Source: CSBr16-58 sp051859825 (GTDB lineage: Bacteria > Bacteroidota > Bacteroidia > Flavobacteriales > Schleiferiaceae). Taken from it: a DNA stretch of 64,000 nt. Within the stretch, counting starts at the first letter, position 1; each line of letters opens with the position of its first letter. Below are positions 26,239 to 34,368 of the stretch, in pieces. Under the pieces are notes generated by a model. It ran no database searches, was not told the DNA's origin, and saw only the letters and a list, made by a program, of their open reading frames with translations. The position numbers were made by a program, and so were the translations under genes. Location of the stretch: contig JBHYFA010000003.1 in the NCBI GenBank assembly GCA_051859825.1, forward strand, positions 10,587 through 74,586. The letters are read 5' to 3'.

Positions 26239-29200
26239 TGTTTATGAAAAAGAGAAATCAACAAATATTCGGTGCTTCTCAACGAGTGATTTTAATAGCT
26301 CTTTGCTTGTTATCTTTTACTCGACAGTCATCTGCGTTTGATGGAAAAAGCGGGACCTTTTTTATTGAAAACAAAGGACAGTTAAGCCAAGTGGATGGAA
26401 CATCGGCTGATTATGTATCATTTTATTATCAAAGGAATAACGCCAACATTTATCTATTAAGAGAAGGAGGTATTGCATATCAATTTCAAAGAACGCACTA
26501 TCCTGATGAATATGAGGCTCTTTTGAAGCAAGGCATTAAATATGGCGATGGATTTTTTGAAGCTCGGGAGCGTATTAGAGTTGAAACCTTTAGGATGGAC
26601 ATGATTCTGCTAGGTTCTAACCCCAATGCACGTATTGAAAGTGAAGGGGAAAGCCCCGATTTCATTAATTATTTTAATGAAGAACAAATAAAAGCGTATC
26701 ACTTTCAGAGGGTGAGATATAAAGATGTATATCCAAATATTGACTGGGAAATTTATATACAAGAAAATGGCGATATTAAATATGATTTTATTGTTCATCC
26801 AGGAGGAAACCCAAATCAAATACAACTTTCATTCTCCAATCACGACTCGCTTTATTTAGATAATCATGGTAATTTGGTGCACACTAATCGTCTTGGTTAT
26901 TTTATAGAAGATGCCCCAATTAGTTTTCAGGGTTCCGATTTAATTACAACGATGTTTGTCTTGGAAAATGATATATTATCATTTAAAGTTGAAGAATATG
27001 ACTCTAGCAAGAAGCTCGTAATAGACCCACAACGGATTTGGGGAACGTATTATGGTGGTGTAGAAGAAGAAATAGCATATTCCACTTCTGTTGATAGTGA
27101 GAATAATGTTTATTTGGCTGGGTGGACACGTTCTTCATCTATGATTTCCTCAATGGGCTTCCAAAATAATATTGGAGGAAATGCTGATGCTTTTTTAGTT
27201 AAATTTGATTCGACGGGAAGTAGATTATGGGCAACCTATTATGGCGGAAATGAATCGGATTATGGTCATTATTGTACTGTTGATAAGAATGATAATGTGT
27301 ATTTAGTTGGTGAAACAGGCTCAAGCAGTGGAATAAGTTTTAATGGACATCAAAACAGTATTGGCGGTTCGGTTGACGCTTTTTTAGTAAAGTTTGATAA
27401 AAATGGCAATAGAATATGGGCAACCTATTATGGCGGAAGCTTTAGTGATATAGGCTGGTCTGCCGCCGTAGATAATAACAATAATGTATACATGGTTGGG
27501 ACTACGAATTCGATAAATAATATTTCGTTTAACGGTTTCCAATCATCTCATTCAGGACCAGTTAGTCTTATAGGACCAGACCCTCTTCCAGGCTCAGTCT
27601 ACCAAGACGCTTTTATTGTAAAATTTGATAGCAATGGGGTTAGATTATGGGCATCTTATTATGGGGGTGGTGAAACGGATATTGGTTATACTTGTGCTAC
27701 TGATAACATTGGGAATGTGTTTTTAGGGGGATATACTACATCTGTAAATAATATTTCATTTTTGGGTTTCCAAAACAATAACCAAGGTGGGGTTGAAGGG
27801 TATTTAGTGAAGTTTGATAGTTTGGGTATAAGACAATGGGCAACATATTTTGGTGGATCTCATAGTGATGTGGTTTATTCATGTATAACTGATAATCAAA
27901 ATAATATTATTATTGTCGGTTCTACCCTTTCTCAAACTAATATAGCATTTAATGCATTACATCAAAACACGTTTGGAAGTAGTGGTGGAGTTGGTGGAGA
28001 CGGTTTTATTGCAAAATTTGATAATAATGGGACAGGATTATGGGCAACCTATTTTGGAGGATTTCAAGATGATGCCATTAATTCATGTGCTGTTGATTTA
28101 GATAATAATCTATATGTTGCAGGCAATACATCTTCGTCTAATGATATTGCTTTCGACGGTTTTCAAATGAGCTTAGGGGGAGGAATTGATGGTTTTTTAG
28201 GTAAGTTTGATGCAAATGGAAATAGAATATGGGCGACTTACTACGGCGGAATATTACTTGATATCGCAACTACTGTAAGTGCAGATAATTCTAACAGAGT
28301 TTATGTTGGTGGATATACTGAGTCATCGTGGCCAACTTCAAGTATTGCATCCTCCGGTTTTCAAAATAATCTATCAGGTAATAGAGATGGCTTTTTAGCA
28401 AAATTTGATTGTTCTGTATATTCATCGGTAAATTTCTCAACCTGTGATTTTTTCGAATCCCCATCAGGGAAATATATTTGGACAAGTAGTGGAGTTTACT
28501 TTGACACTATTGTAAATTCTAGAGGATGTGATTCAATTATTGAAATTACATTAATCGTTCATAATTCATCGCAGACATATTTAAATGTATCATCTTGTAA
28601 TTCTTATTTCTGGAACCTCAATAATCAAATCTACAATTCAAGTGGACTTTATAATGATACGTTGACAAATATTTATGGGTGCGATTCAATTATTTACTTA
28701 AATCTTACGATTTTTAGTTCTGATACGATAAACCAGAATGTTCAAGCTTGTGATTCGTTTTTTTGGTCGCAAAATAGCACGACGTACTCTCAAAGTGGAA
28801 TTTATTCGGTTTCATTTCAAAATGAGAATGGGTGCGATTCATTAATAATTTTAAATCTTACTATCTTAGAAAGTACATACTCAAATCAAACTGTAGTATC
28901 CTGTGATAGTTATGTATGGGGTGTAAATAATCAAGTTTATTCAACAAGTGGGATTTTTACCCATACTCTTACAAATGCTATAGGTTGTGACTCTATATTG
29001 ACACTTTACTTAACAATCAATACTTCTTCAACTAGCAGTACTAGCGATTCTGCATGTTTTATATATGAATGGGACTTAAATGGCAGGCAATTTTTTCAAT
29101 CCGGAATTTACACTGATACTCTAATCAATGTCCTTGGCTGTGATTCAATACTATTTTTGGATTTGATAATAGATACTGTTGACACTCGTGTGTTAGATTC

Positions 29201-29642
29201 TGCTGCTTCACTCGTTGCACAAGCAGCTAATGCTACTTTCCAGTGGCTTAATTGTGATAATAGTTTTGTGCCTGTCAGGGGTGCAACTGCTAATGTTTTT
29301 TCTCCAAGTGACAATAGCCTATACGCGGTAGAAATTAGGCAAAATGGCTGTGTTGATACCTCTGAGTGTTACTCTATTTTAGATATTGGAGTAGTTGAAT
29401 TTGAGAAGAGTGACATCCGCTTATACCCTAATCCCAATTCTGGTGAGTTTAGTATTGATTTAGGGCGGGAATTCAAAGAATGTACAATCATTATTCACGA
29501 TGTTAATGGTAGGCAAGTTGCGCGCTTCCGTGAATATGATTCTCGTTTTGTAACAAAATCTATTAATGTAGCCTCTGGCGTGTACGTTGTTCAAATTTTT
29601 ACTGAGTATGGATTTAAAAATGTGTTGATGACGGTTTTGTGA
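26238..29642 (+). CDS. SBBP-repeat secreted protein with T9SS type A sorting domain
   Basis: The start overlaps the previous stop as TGATG; ATG 26244 is an alternative. A signal peptide precedes FFIENKGQL, the opening of a conserved N-terminal domain common to SBBP proteins. Residues about 260-720 are at least eight propeller-like SBBP repeats of the form DAFLVKFDSTGSRLWATYYGG. Five repeats built on the pattern C-D-S-[YF]-x-W...G-C-D-S-I follow (residues about 735-980). The end (DIRLYPNPNSGEFSIDLG, IIHDVNGRQVARF, ASGVYVVQIF) is a type A T9SS signal. This is a large exported surface or adhesion protein. Codon use is AT-rich, like the two genes before it. Confidence 0.88.
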   Translation: MFMKKRNQQIFGASQRVILIALCLLSFTRQSSAFDGKSGTFFIENKGQLSQVDGTSADYVSFYYQRNNANIYLLREGGIAYQFQRTHYPDEYEALLKQGIKYGDGFFEARERIRVETFRMDMILLGSNPNARIESEGESPDFINYFNEEQIKAYHFQRVRYKDVYPNIDWEIYIQENGDIKYDFIVHPGGNPNQIQLSFSNHDSLYLDNHGNLVHTNRLGYFIEDAPISFQGSDLITTMFVLENDILSFKVEEYDSSKKLVIDPQRIWGTYYGGVEEEIAYSTSVDSENNVYLAGWTRSSSMISSMGFQNNIGGNADAFLVKFDSTGSRLWATYYGGNESDYGHYCTVDKNDNVYLVGETGSSSGISFNGHQNSIGGSVDAFLVKFDKNGNRIWATYYGGSFSDIGWSAAVDNNNNVYMVGTTNSINNISFNGFQSSHSGPVSLIGPDPLPGSVYQDAFIVKFDSNGVRLWASYYGGGETDIGYTCATDNIGNVFLGGYTTSVNNISFLGFQNNNQGGVEGYLVKFDSLGIRQWATYFGGSHSDVVYSCITDNQNNIIIVGSTLSQTNIAFNALHQNTFGSSGGVGGDGFIAKFDNNGTGLWATYFGGFQDDAINSCAVDLDNNLYVAGNTSSSNDIAFDGFQMSLGGGIDGFLGKFDANGNRIWATYYGGILLDIATTVSADNSNRVYVGGYTESSWPTSSIASSGFQNNLSGNRDGFLAKFDCSVYSSVNFSTCDFFESPSGKYIWTSSGVYFDTIVNSRGCDSIIEITLIVHNSSQTYLNVSSCNSYFWNLNNQIYNSSGLYNDTLTNIYGCDSIIYLNLTIFSSDTINQNVQACDSFFWSQNSTTYSQSGIYSVSFQNENGCDSLIILNLTILESTYSNQTVVSCDSYVWGVNNQVYSTSGIFTHTLTNAIGCDSILTLYLTINTSSTSSTSDSACFIYEWDLNGRQFFQSGIYTDTLINVLGCDSILFLDLIIDTVDTRVLDSAASLVAQAANATFQWLNCDNSFVPVRGATANVFSPSDNSLYAVEIRQNGCVDTSECYSILDIGVVEFEKSDIRLYPNPNSGEFSIDLGREFKECTIIIHDVNGRQVARFREYDSRFVTKSINVASGVYVVQIFTEYGFKNVLMTVL

Positions 29643-29652
29643 TTTGTAAGAG

Positions 29653-29748
29653 ATAGTATTTCTTTCGCCAGGCATACAAAGTCGCTTGACTAATCCCGTG
29701 TTTGCAAAAAACTTCCTGCGCGCTAACTCCTTCGCTAAAAGATTTGTA
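29653..29748 (-). pseudogene. Remnant of an IS3-family transposase OrfA
   Basis: On the minus strand 32 codons read YKSFSEGVSAQEVFCKHG and ISQATLYAWRKKYY, the helix-turn-helix core of IS3-type OrfA. The usual N-terminal start and the rest of OrfA and OrfB are missing; the frame before and after is unrelated. It is the relic of an insertion at the left edge of the restriction-modification island. Confidence 0.7.
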
Positions 29749-30216
29749 CCTCCAACCTACATGCGATTGATTAAAAAAGACCCCATCACAAAAAAGTGAC
29801 AGGCATGGGAAAGGGAAGGTGTGTCTAAAACGTAACGAATACACCCGAAAAACCACAAGACGCAACCGGAACGAAGCGTCTGAAAACAAAACCGGAATAT
29901 CTCAACAAAAGGCAAGCAACGCCGTCTCCATAATCACAGCTACCGAAGTTACCGTTCAACATCGCTTTCATTTTTCATATCTTGTTTATTTTCAAAGGTA
30001 TTCAAGAGCACTTCGTGGTTGTTGGCTATTCGAGCCCGACGAAAGCTTAGCTGTTAGGCAATCGTGCTTCTTTTTCGTCCGTTTGGTTGTCGGTCGTTTT
30101 GGTCGTGCGTTGGGACAGACACACTCTTTGCCAAGCTTGGGTTTGAGCGTTGGCTTGTGCGGCTTGGCAATCCCGAAGAGTCGGGACAAGTTGTGTGTGG
30201 CTGTGAAGGGTTGGCA
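29749..30216. other. Palindrome-rich non-coding stretch beside the R-M operon
   Basis: There is no gene. TTGCCAAGC (30128-30136) and GCTTGGCAA (30162-30170) are perfect inverted copies. TCCCGA-AGAG-TCGGGA (30171-30186) is a tight hairpin and may end the hsdM transcript, although no T-run follows. GCTTTC (29964-29969) and GAAAGC (30041-30046) could pair inside a pair of boxes resembling integron attC ends (29954-29960 and 30053-30059), but this is weak. Confidence 0.5.
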
Positions 30217-31692
30217 TTAGTCCTCAATTTTTAATGCTACCTCTCGAAAACTATCCAGCGCTGCCTCAATATTTTCTATGATCTCCTGCGCCAAAATATC
30301 AGGTTCAGGCAAATTCTCAAGATCGAGCATATTTTCATCTCTTAGCCAGAAAATGTCTAAGCTTGTTTTATCCCGAGCAAGGATTTCTTCATAGGTGTAC
30401 TTACGCCATCTTCCTTCCGGATTTTGCTCAGACCATGTTTCCTTGCGTTCATTTCTGTTTTTTGGATTGTAGCAGTCAACAAAGTCTTTCAAATTCTCAA
30501 ATTTAAGCGGACTTTTCTTTAATGTGTGACTGATGTTTGTTCTGTAATCATAAAACCAAACCTCTTTTGTCATTACGTTTTTTGAAGCTGGTTTAGCATC
30601 AAAGAAAAGTACATTTGCCTTTACGCCATGTGCATAAAAAATCCCAGTAGGCAATCGAAGGATGGTGTGCAGGTCAGCTTTTTCCATCAACTTCTTACGA
30701 ACGGTTTCTCCAACACCTCCTTCAAACAGTACGTTGTCAGGCAAAACCACCGCTGCTTTACCTGTGGTCTTCAACATAGATACAATGTGTTGTAAGAAGT
30801 TCAACTGTTTGTTGGTAGTAGTTACCCAAAAATCATTTCGGTTATAGGTCAGGTCTTCTTTTTCTTCCTTCCCTTCTGAATTGGTGATGGTGATACTGCT
30901 TTTTTTTCCAAAAGGAGGGTTGGCCAGCACATAGTCAAACAATTCACTTGGCTTTTGGAGCAAAGCATCTTCTCTTCGGATGGGAGGTGCTGAGTTGATG
31001 CCCCCAATATTATGAAGGAATAGGTTCATCAAGGCCATCCGGGCTGTGGAGGCGACAATCTCCCAACCAAGAAAAGTCTCTTCTTTTAAAAACTTCTTTT
31101 CCTCTTTATCCAAATCAAATTCAGTAGTCAGGAAATCATAAGCGGATAAAAAGAATCCGCCTGTACCACAAGCCGGGTCAGCGATAGTCTTCTTTGGCTC
31201 TGGACGTACACATTCGACTATTGCTTTGATTAAGTCTCTTGGAGTAAAATACTGTCCAGCACCACTTTTGGTATCCTGGGCATTCTTTTCCAAAAGCCCT
31301 TCGTACATATCCCCTTTGATATCGGCATCCATACCCACCCAGGATTCTTTGGCAATCATTTTTACCAAGCGATCGAGTTTGGCCGGGTCTTGAATTTTGT
31401 TCTGTGCTTTGGTGAAAATCTGCCCAAGCATGCCCGGTTGTTTTCCCAGTTCTCTGAGCAGCTCAACATAGTGGGCTTCCAGTTTTCCACCACTTTTGGA
31501 AGCAATGCTGTCCCAATTGTATTGTTCAGGAATGCCGGAAGGTCTTTTCTGTGGTCCCTTTTCGTATTCGTCTGCCATTTTCAGGAAGAGCAAAAAGGTT
31601 AGCTGCTCCAAGTAATCGGAGTAACTTACGCCATCATCCCTCAGGGTATCACAAAAAGACCAGATTTTCGCTATTAAGTTATTGGTTGTCAT
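30217..31692 (-). CDS. hsdM: Type I restriction-modification system, methyltransferase subunit
   Basis: A 491-residue N6-adenine methyltransferase. The N-terminal helical domain (LIAKIWSFCDTLRDDGVSY, YLEQLTFLLFLKM) is typical of HsdM. AGQYFTPRDLIKAIVE leads into SAM motif I (DPACGTGGFFLSAYDFL) near residue 170, and the catalytic motif NPPFGKKSS lies near residue 260. It methylates the target adenine with HsdS and HsdR in the complex. It is the last gene of the operon, and its first 14 bases overlap the DUF1016 gene. It appears complete. Confidence 0.95.
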   Translation of the reverse strand: MTTNNLIAKIWSFCDTLRDDGVSYSDYLEQLTFLLFLKMADEYEKGPQKRPSGIPEQYNWDSIASKSGGKLEAHYVELLRELGKQPGMLGQIFTKAQNKIQDPAKLDRLVKMIAKESWVGMDADIKGDMYEGLLEKNAQDTKSGAGQYFTPRDLIKAIVECVRPEPKKTIADPACGTGGFFLSAYDFLTTEFDLDKEEKKFLKEETFLGWEIVASTARMALMNLFLHNIGGINSAPPIRREDALLQKPSELFDYVLANPPFGKKSSITITNSEGKEEKEDLTYNRNDFWVTTTNKQLNFLQHIVSMLKTTGKAAVVLPDNVLFEGGVGETVRKKLMEKADLHTILRLPTGIFYAHGVKANVLFFDAKPASKNVMTKEVWFYDYRTNISHTLKKSPLKFENLKDFVDCYNPKNRNERKETWSEQNPEGRWRKYTYEEILARDKTSLDIFWLRDENMLDLENLPEPDILAQEIIENIEAALDSFREVALKIED

Positions 31693-32809
31693 CGTCTAAT
31701 ATTTTTTTGAGTTCGTTACTGTTGGGCAGGATACCTTTATAGTCGGCTGGCAGCTCTCTTGAAGTTTTGAAGGTAGCTACACCCATGGCTTTATTCATAT
31801 CGCGGAAAGCAAACTCAACCACTTTGCTGTTTTTGGATTTGCAGAGGATAATTCCGATGGAGGGATTTTCATGGGCTTGCTTGACATATTCATCCAGGGC
31901 TGAAAGGTACAGGTTCATTTTGCCTGCATATTCTGCCTTAAACTTCCCCTGCTTGAGTTCAATAGCAACCAAACTCTGCAACTTTCTGTGAAAAAAGAGT
32001 AGGTCAATAAAGAACTCCTCGTCTTCTACTTTCAGTCTGTATTGATTGCCCATAAAGGCAAAATCGTGCCCTATGGAAAGAATGAATTTTTTGATGTTCT
32101 GAACAATTCTGCTCTCCAATATCCGCTCATCGTCTTCCTCCTCCAGGCGAATGAAATCCAGCAGATATTCTCCCTTAAAAGCATCTACTGCATTTTTGTG
32201 AAGAGCAGGAGGCAGGGCTTGTTTAAAATTACTTTGCATGGCGCCTTGCTGTCCATACAGGCCACTGTCTATTTGGTGCTCCAAAACCGAAACCGTCCAT
32301 TGATGGCTCACCGTTTTCTGCATGTAAAACAAGCGCTCCTCCACTGCTTTGCACTTATTGAGCAGCAGTAGATGTTGGGTGAAACTGATATTGAAAAAGA
32401 CATTTGAAAGAAAATAACCTATGCCTTCAAATCCTGCAGTTGCTGACTGCAAAAATTCATCCTTGCTATGAGTTGGTATTCGGTCAGTTGCTGACTGGCC
32501 AATTGCGTCATTTTTAATTTCTGCAGTTGCTGACTGCAGAAATGGATACGCTTCTGCAAAAGCTCTCATATTCATCAGGTTTCGATACGAGAACCCACGC
32601 AATCCGTTAATCTCCTTTTGCAGGTCTTGGGCCAATTGCTGTACCACCTTGCTGCCCCATTTGGCTTGCTGTATTTTTTGAGAAAGCTGGGTGCCAATTT
32701 GAAAGTACAGCAGTATCAGCTCGCGATTGACCGCAGCAGCAGCCTTGTACCGGCTTTGCAGAATGTGCGATTTGATTTCGCTCAGAAAAATGCTGTAGTC
32801 TTTCTCCAT
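31679..32809 (-). CDS. DUF1016/YhcG-family PDDEXK nuclease inside the type I R-M operon
   Basis: A 376-residue protein. The N-terminal DUF1016 domain (residues about 1-90) has AAVNRELILLYFQIGTQLS and GFSYRNLMNMRAFAEAYP. The C-terminal PDDEXK-type nuclease domain has the acidic residues in EEFFIDLLFFHRKLQ and the E-x-K in LVAIELKQGKFKAEYAG. YhcG-like proteins are linked to type I R-M loci and defence islands; their exact job is not settled. The start overlaps the HsdS stop by one base (TGATG) and the end overlaps hsdM by 14 bases, so it is made together with the R-M subunits. Between the domains, residues about 91-125 carry three in-frame palindromic repeats (see 32435-32542). Confidence 0.88.
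   Translation of the reverse strand: MEKDYSIFLSEIKSHILQSRYKAAAAVNRELILLYFQIGTQLSQKIQQAKWGSKVVQQLAQDLQKEINGLRGFSYRNLMNMRAFAEAYPFLQSATAEIKNDAIGQSATDRIPTHSKDEFLQSATAGFEGIGYFLSNVFFNISFTQHLLLLNKCKAVEERLFYMQKTVSHQWTVSVLEHQIDSGLYGQQGAMQSNFKQALPPALHKNAVDAFKGEYLLDFIRLEEEDDERILESRIVQNIKKFILSIGHDFAFMGNQYRLKVEDEEFFIDLLFFHRKLQSLVAIELKQGKFKAEYAGKMNLYLSALDEYVKQAHENPSIGIILCKSKNSKVVEFAFRDMNKAMGVATFKTSRELPADYKGILPNSNELKKILDDDNQ
32435..32542 (-). repeat. Three in-frame palindromic repeats inside the DUF1016 nuclease gene
   Basis: The core CAGTTGCTGACTG occurs at 32437-32449, 32485-32497 and 32524-32536. Each is the centre of a hairpin. The third is perfect, with 10-base arms TTTCTGCAGT and ACTGCAGAAA around TGCTG (32518-32542). 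Spacings are 48 and 39 bases, multiples of three, and every copy encodes QSAT on the minus strand. Confidence 0.9.
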
Positions 32810-34368
32810 CAGGCTTTGGCAAGTTTTTTAGTAGCCTTCTTTTTCTTCTCTTGCTTCTGCTCTTCGAGATACTTTTTCTTTTCTGCCTGTATGCGTTTGA
32901 GCAGTTCCGAAGCAGGTTCATCATTGGGGTCTTGGGGTACCAGTTTCCCTTCAAAGGCTTTCTTTAAAATAGATTGGCGAAGGGCTTCTGATTTTTGAAG
33001 GCCGGATTCGATGGTTTTTTCAAGATTCTGAATAACAGAAAATTGTGCTTCCAATTCATCTATTATAAAATCTATTTCATTCTCAGGAGGTATTGGTACA
33101 ATGGTATTTTCAATAATTCCAAGATTTAAATTAGGTTGTGCTCCACCGACCGCTAGTTCTCGAATTTCTGTGTAGTTTTTTAAAAAATAATACTTCAAAT
33201 ATTTTCTCAGAGTTTCTTCTAAGCCAACTTGAACAATCGCAGCGATAGCCTGATTTGTAGTAGAATCAAATGAAAGCTCTGAACATTTTCCTCTAGTTTT
33301 CCCTTCTCCGTAAAGAGCAACAAGCAAAGTGCCTTTGGGATAAATTCTCAAATTTGTCTCATTAAGTGCTTTTTTAGTTACATAATCTGATGGTTCATTT
33401 ACAATCCAATCATTCAATGCACCACTTGTTACCCATGGAATATCCCCATTTTCGTAAAATTCTAGTTTGCTTTTCAAAGGTGTGACGCCAGTACCAACAA
33501 ATGAAATATTCACAATCTTTGAATACTGCCAAACATCCGGTAAGGATTTTAAGCTATCTATTTCGTCCTTGCGAATTTCAATATGCTTTTGCGCTCTAGG
33601 CTTCCCCGGCTTCCTCCCAATCTTCCCATCCTTCTCCCAAGCCTTTACCGCTGCTTTCCATTCTTTGAGTTCCTGTTCGTAGCGGTTTTGGCGTTCTTCT
33701 TTGATGCGCTCCAGCAGCTTTTCTGCAGGTTCGGGATTGTTTTCCTTGCGCCATTGCTCGGTGAGTTTGCCTTCAAAGGCATGTTTCAACAAAGCCTGCC
33801 GATAGACCTTCAATTGGTTTTGTGCCCGTTTGAGATTGGCCACCCCATTGTCCAGCTCGCTGAAGAGTTCTTCGATTTTGGAAACGATGCGGTGTTGTTC
33901 GTTGAGGGGGGGAAGGGGAACTTGTAAAGAATTTAATGTTTTTAAATAAACACCTTTTTGAGCTGTCCCTTTTGCATTATCCAATAATTGTTTTTGAAAA
34001 TGACCATTTTGAAAACAATACATTAAAAACTTGGAGGAAACCTCAATCGGCTTTAACAATGCAACACTCCTCTGCAATGTGAATTTTTGTAGCCCTTTAG
34101 GAACAACCATAACTCGTCCAATAGAGCCCACAATTGTCAGTAGAATATCATTTTCTTCTACATTCGCTCGTTCACATTCTTTTATAAAATCAGATTCACT
34201 GATCAATCTATAATCATCAAATAAAATTTTTCCATTTAATATATTACGAGCACTCAGCATCGGTAAACCCACAGTAGCTTTCTTTGGAGGATTATGTGAG
34301 CCATCAGTTATTTTATAATGGAGATTCTCGACTTTTGTTTGTAACCAGTTATTTGGAAATTCTCTCAT
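32809..34368 (-). CDS. hsdS: Type I restriction-modification system, specificity subunit
   Basis: A 519-residue HsdS with the usual two target-recognition domains and two conserved helical regions. TRD1 spans residues about 1-150. The central block is LPPLNEQHRIVSKIEELFSE with RQALLKHAFEGKLTEQWR. TRD2 spans about 275-430. The second block is VPIPPENEIDFIIDELEAQF with RQSILKKAFEGKLVPQ. The two blocks are clear repeats of each other and act as spacers and HsdM contacts. It ends in a lysine-rich tail. HsdS decides the DNA target; the sequence does not reveal it. The start directly follows the hsdR stop and the stop overlaps the DUF1016 start. Confidence 0.93.
   Translation of the reverse strand: MREFPNNWLQTKVENLHYKITDGSHNPPKKATVGLPMLSARNILNGKILFDDYRLISESDFIKECERANVEENDILLTIVGSIGRVMVVPKGLQKFTLQRSVALLKPIEVSSKFLMYCFQNGHFQKQLLDNAKGTAQKGVYLKTLNSLQVPLPPLNEQHRIVSKIEELFSELDNGVANLKRAQNQLKVYRQALLKHAFEGKLTEQWRKENNPEPAEKLLERIKEERQNRYEQELKEWKAAVKAWEKDGKIGRKPGKPRAQKHIEIRKDEIDSLKSLPDVWQYSKIVNISFVGTGVTPLKSKLEFYENGDIPWVTSGALNDWIVNEPSDYVTKKALNETNLRIYPKGTLLVALYGEGKTRGKCSELSFDSTTNQAIAAIVQVGLEETLRKYLKYYFLKNYTEIRELAVGGAQPNLNLGIIENTIVPIPPENEIDFIIDELEAQFSVIQNLEKTIESGLQKSEALRQSILKKAFEGKLVPQDPNDEPASELLKRIQAEKKKYLEEQKQEKKKKATKKLAKA

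Noticed and set aside
27060..28420. Regular repeats suggesting a CRISPR array or tandem DNA repeat
   Set aside because: They are protein-level SBBP propeller repeats with divergent DNA and uneven spacing, inside one open frame.
29954..30059. A true integron attC site
   Set aside because: Only four of seven bases of the outer boxes pair, there is one site only and no integrase. It is kept as a weak observation within the boundary region.
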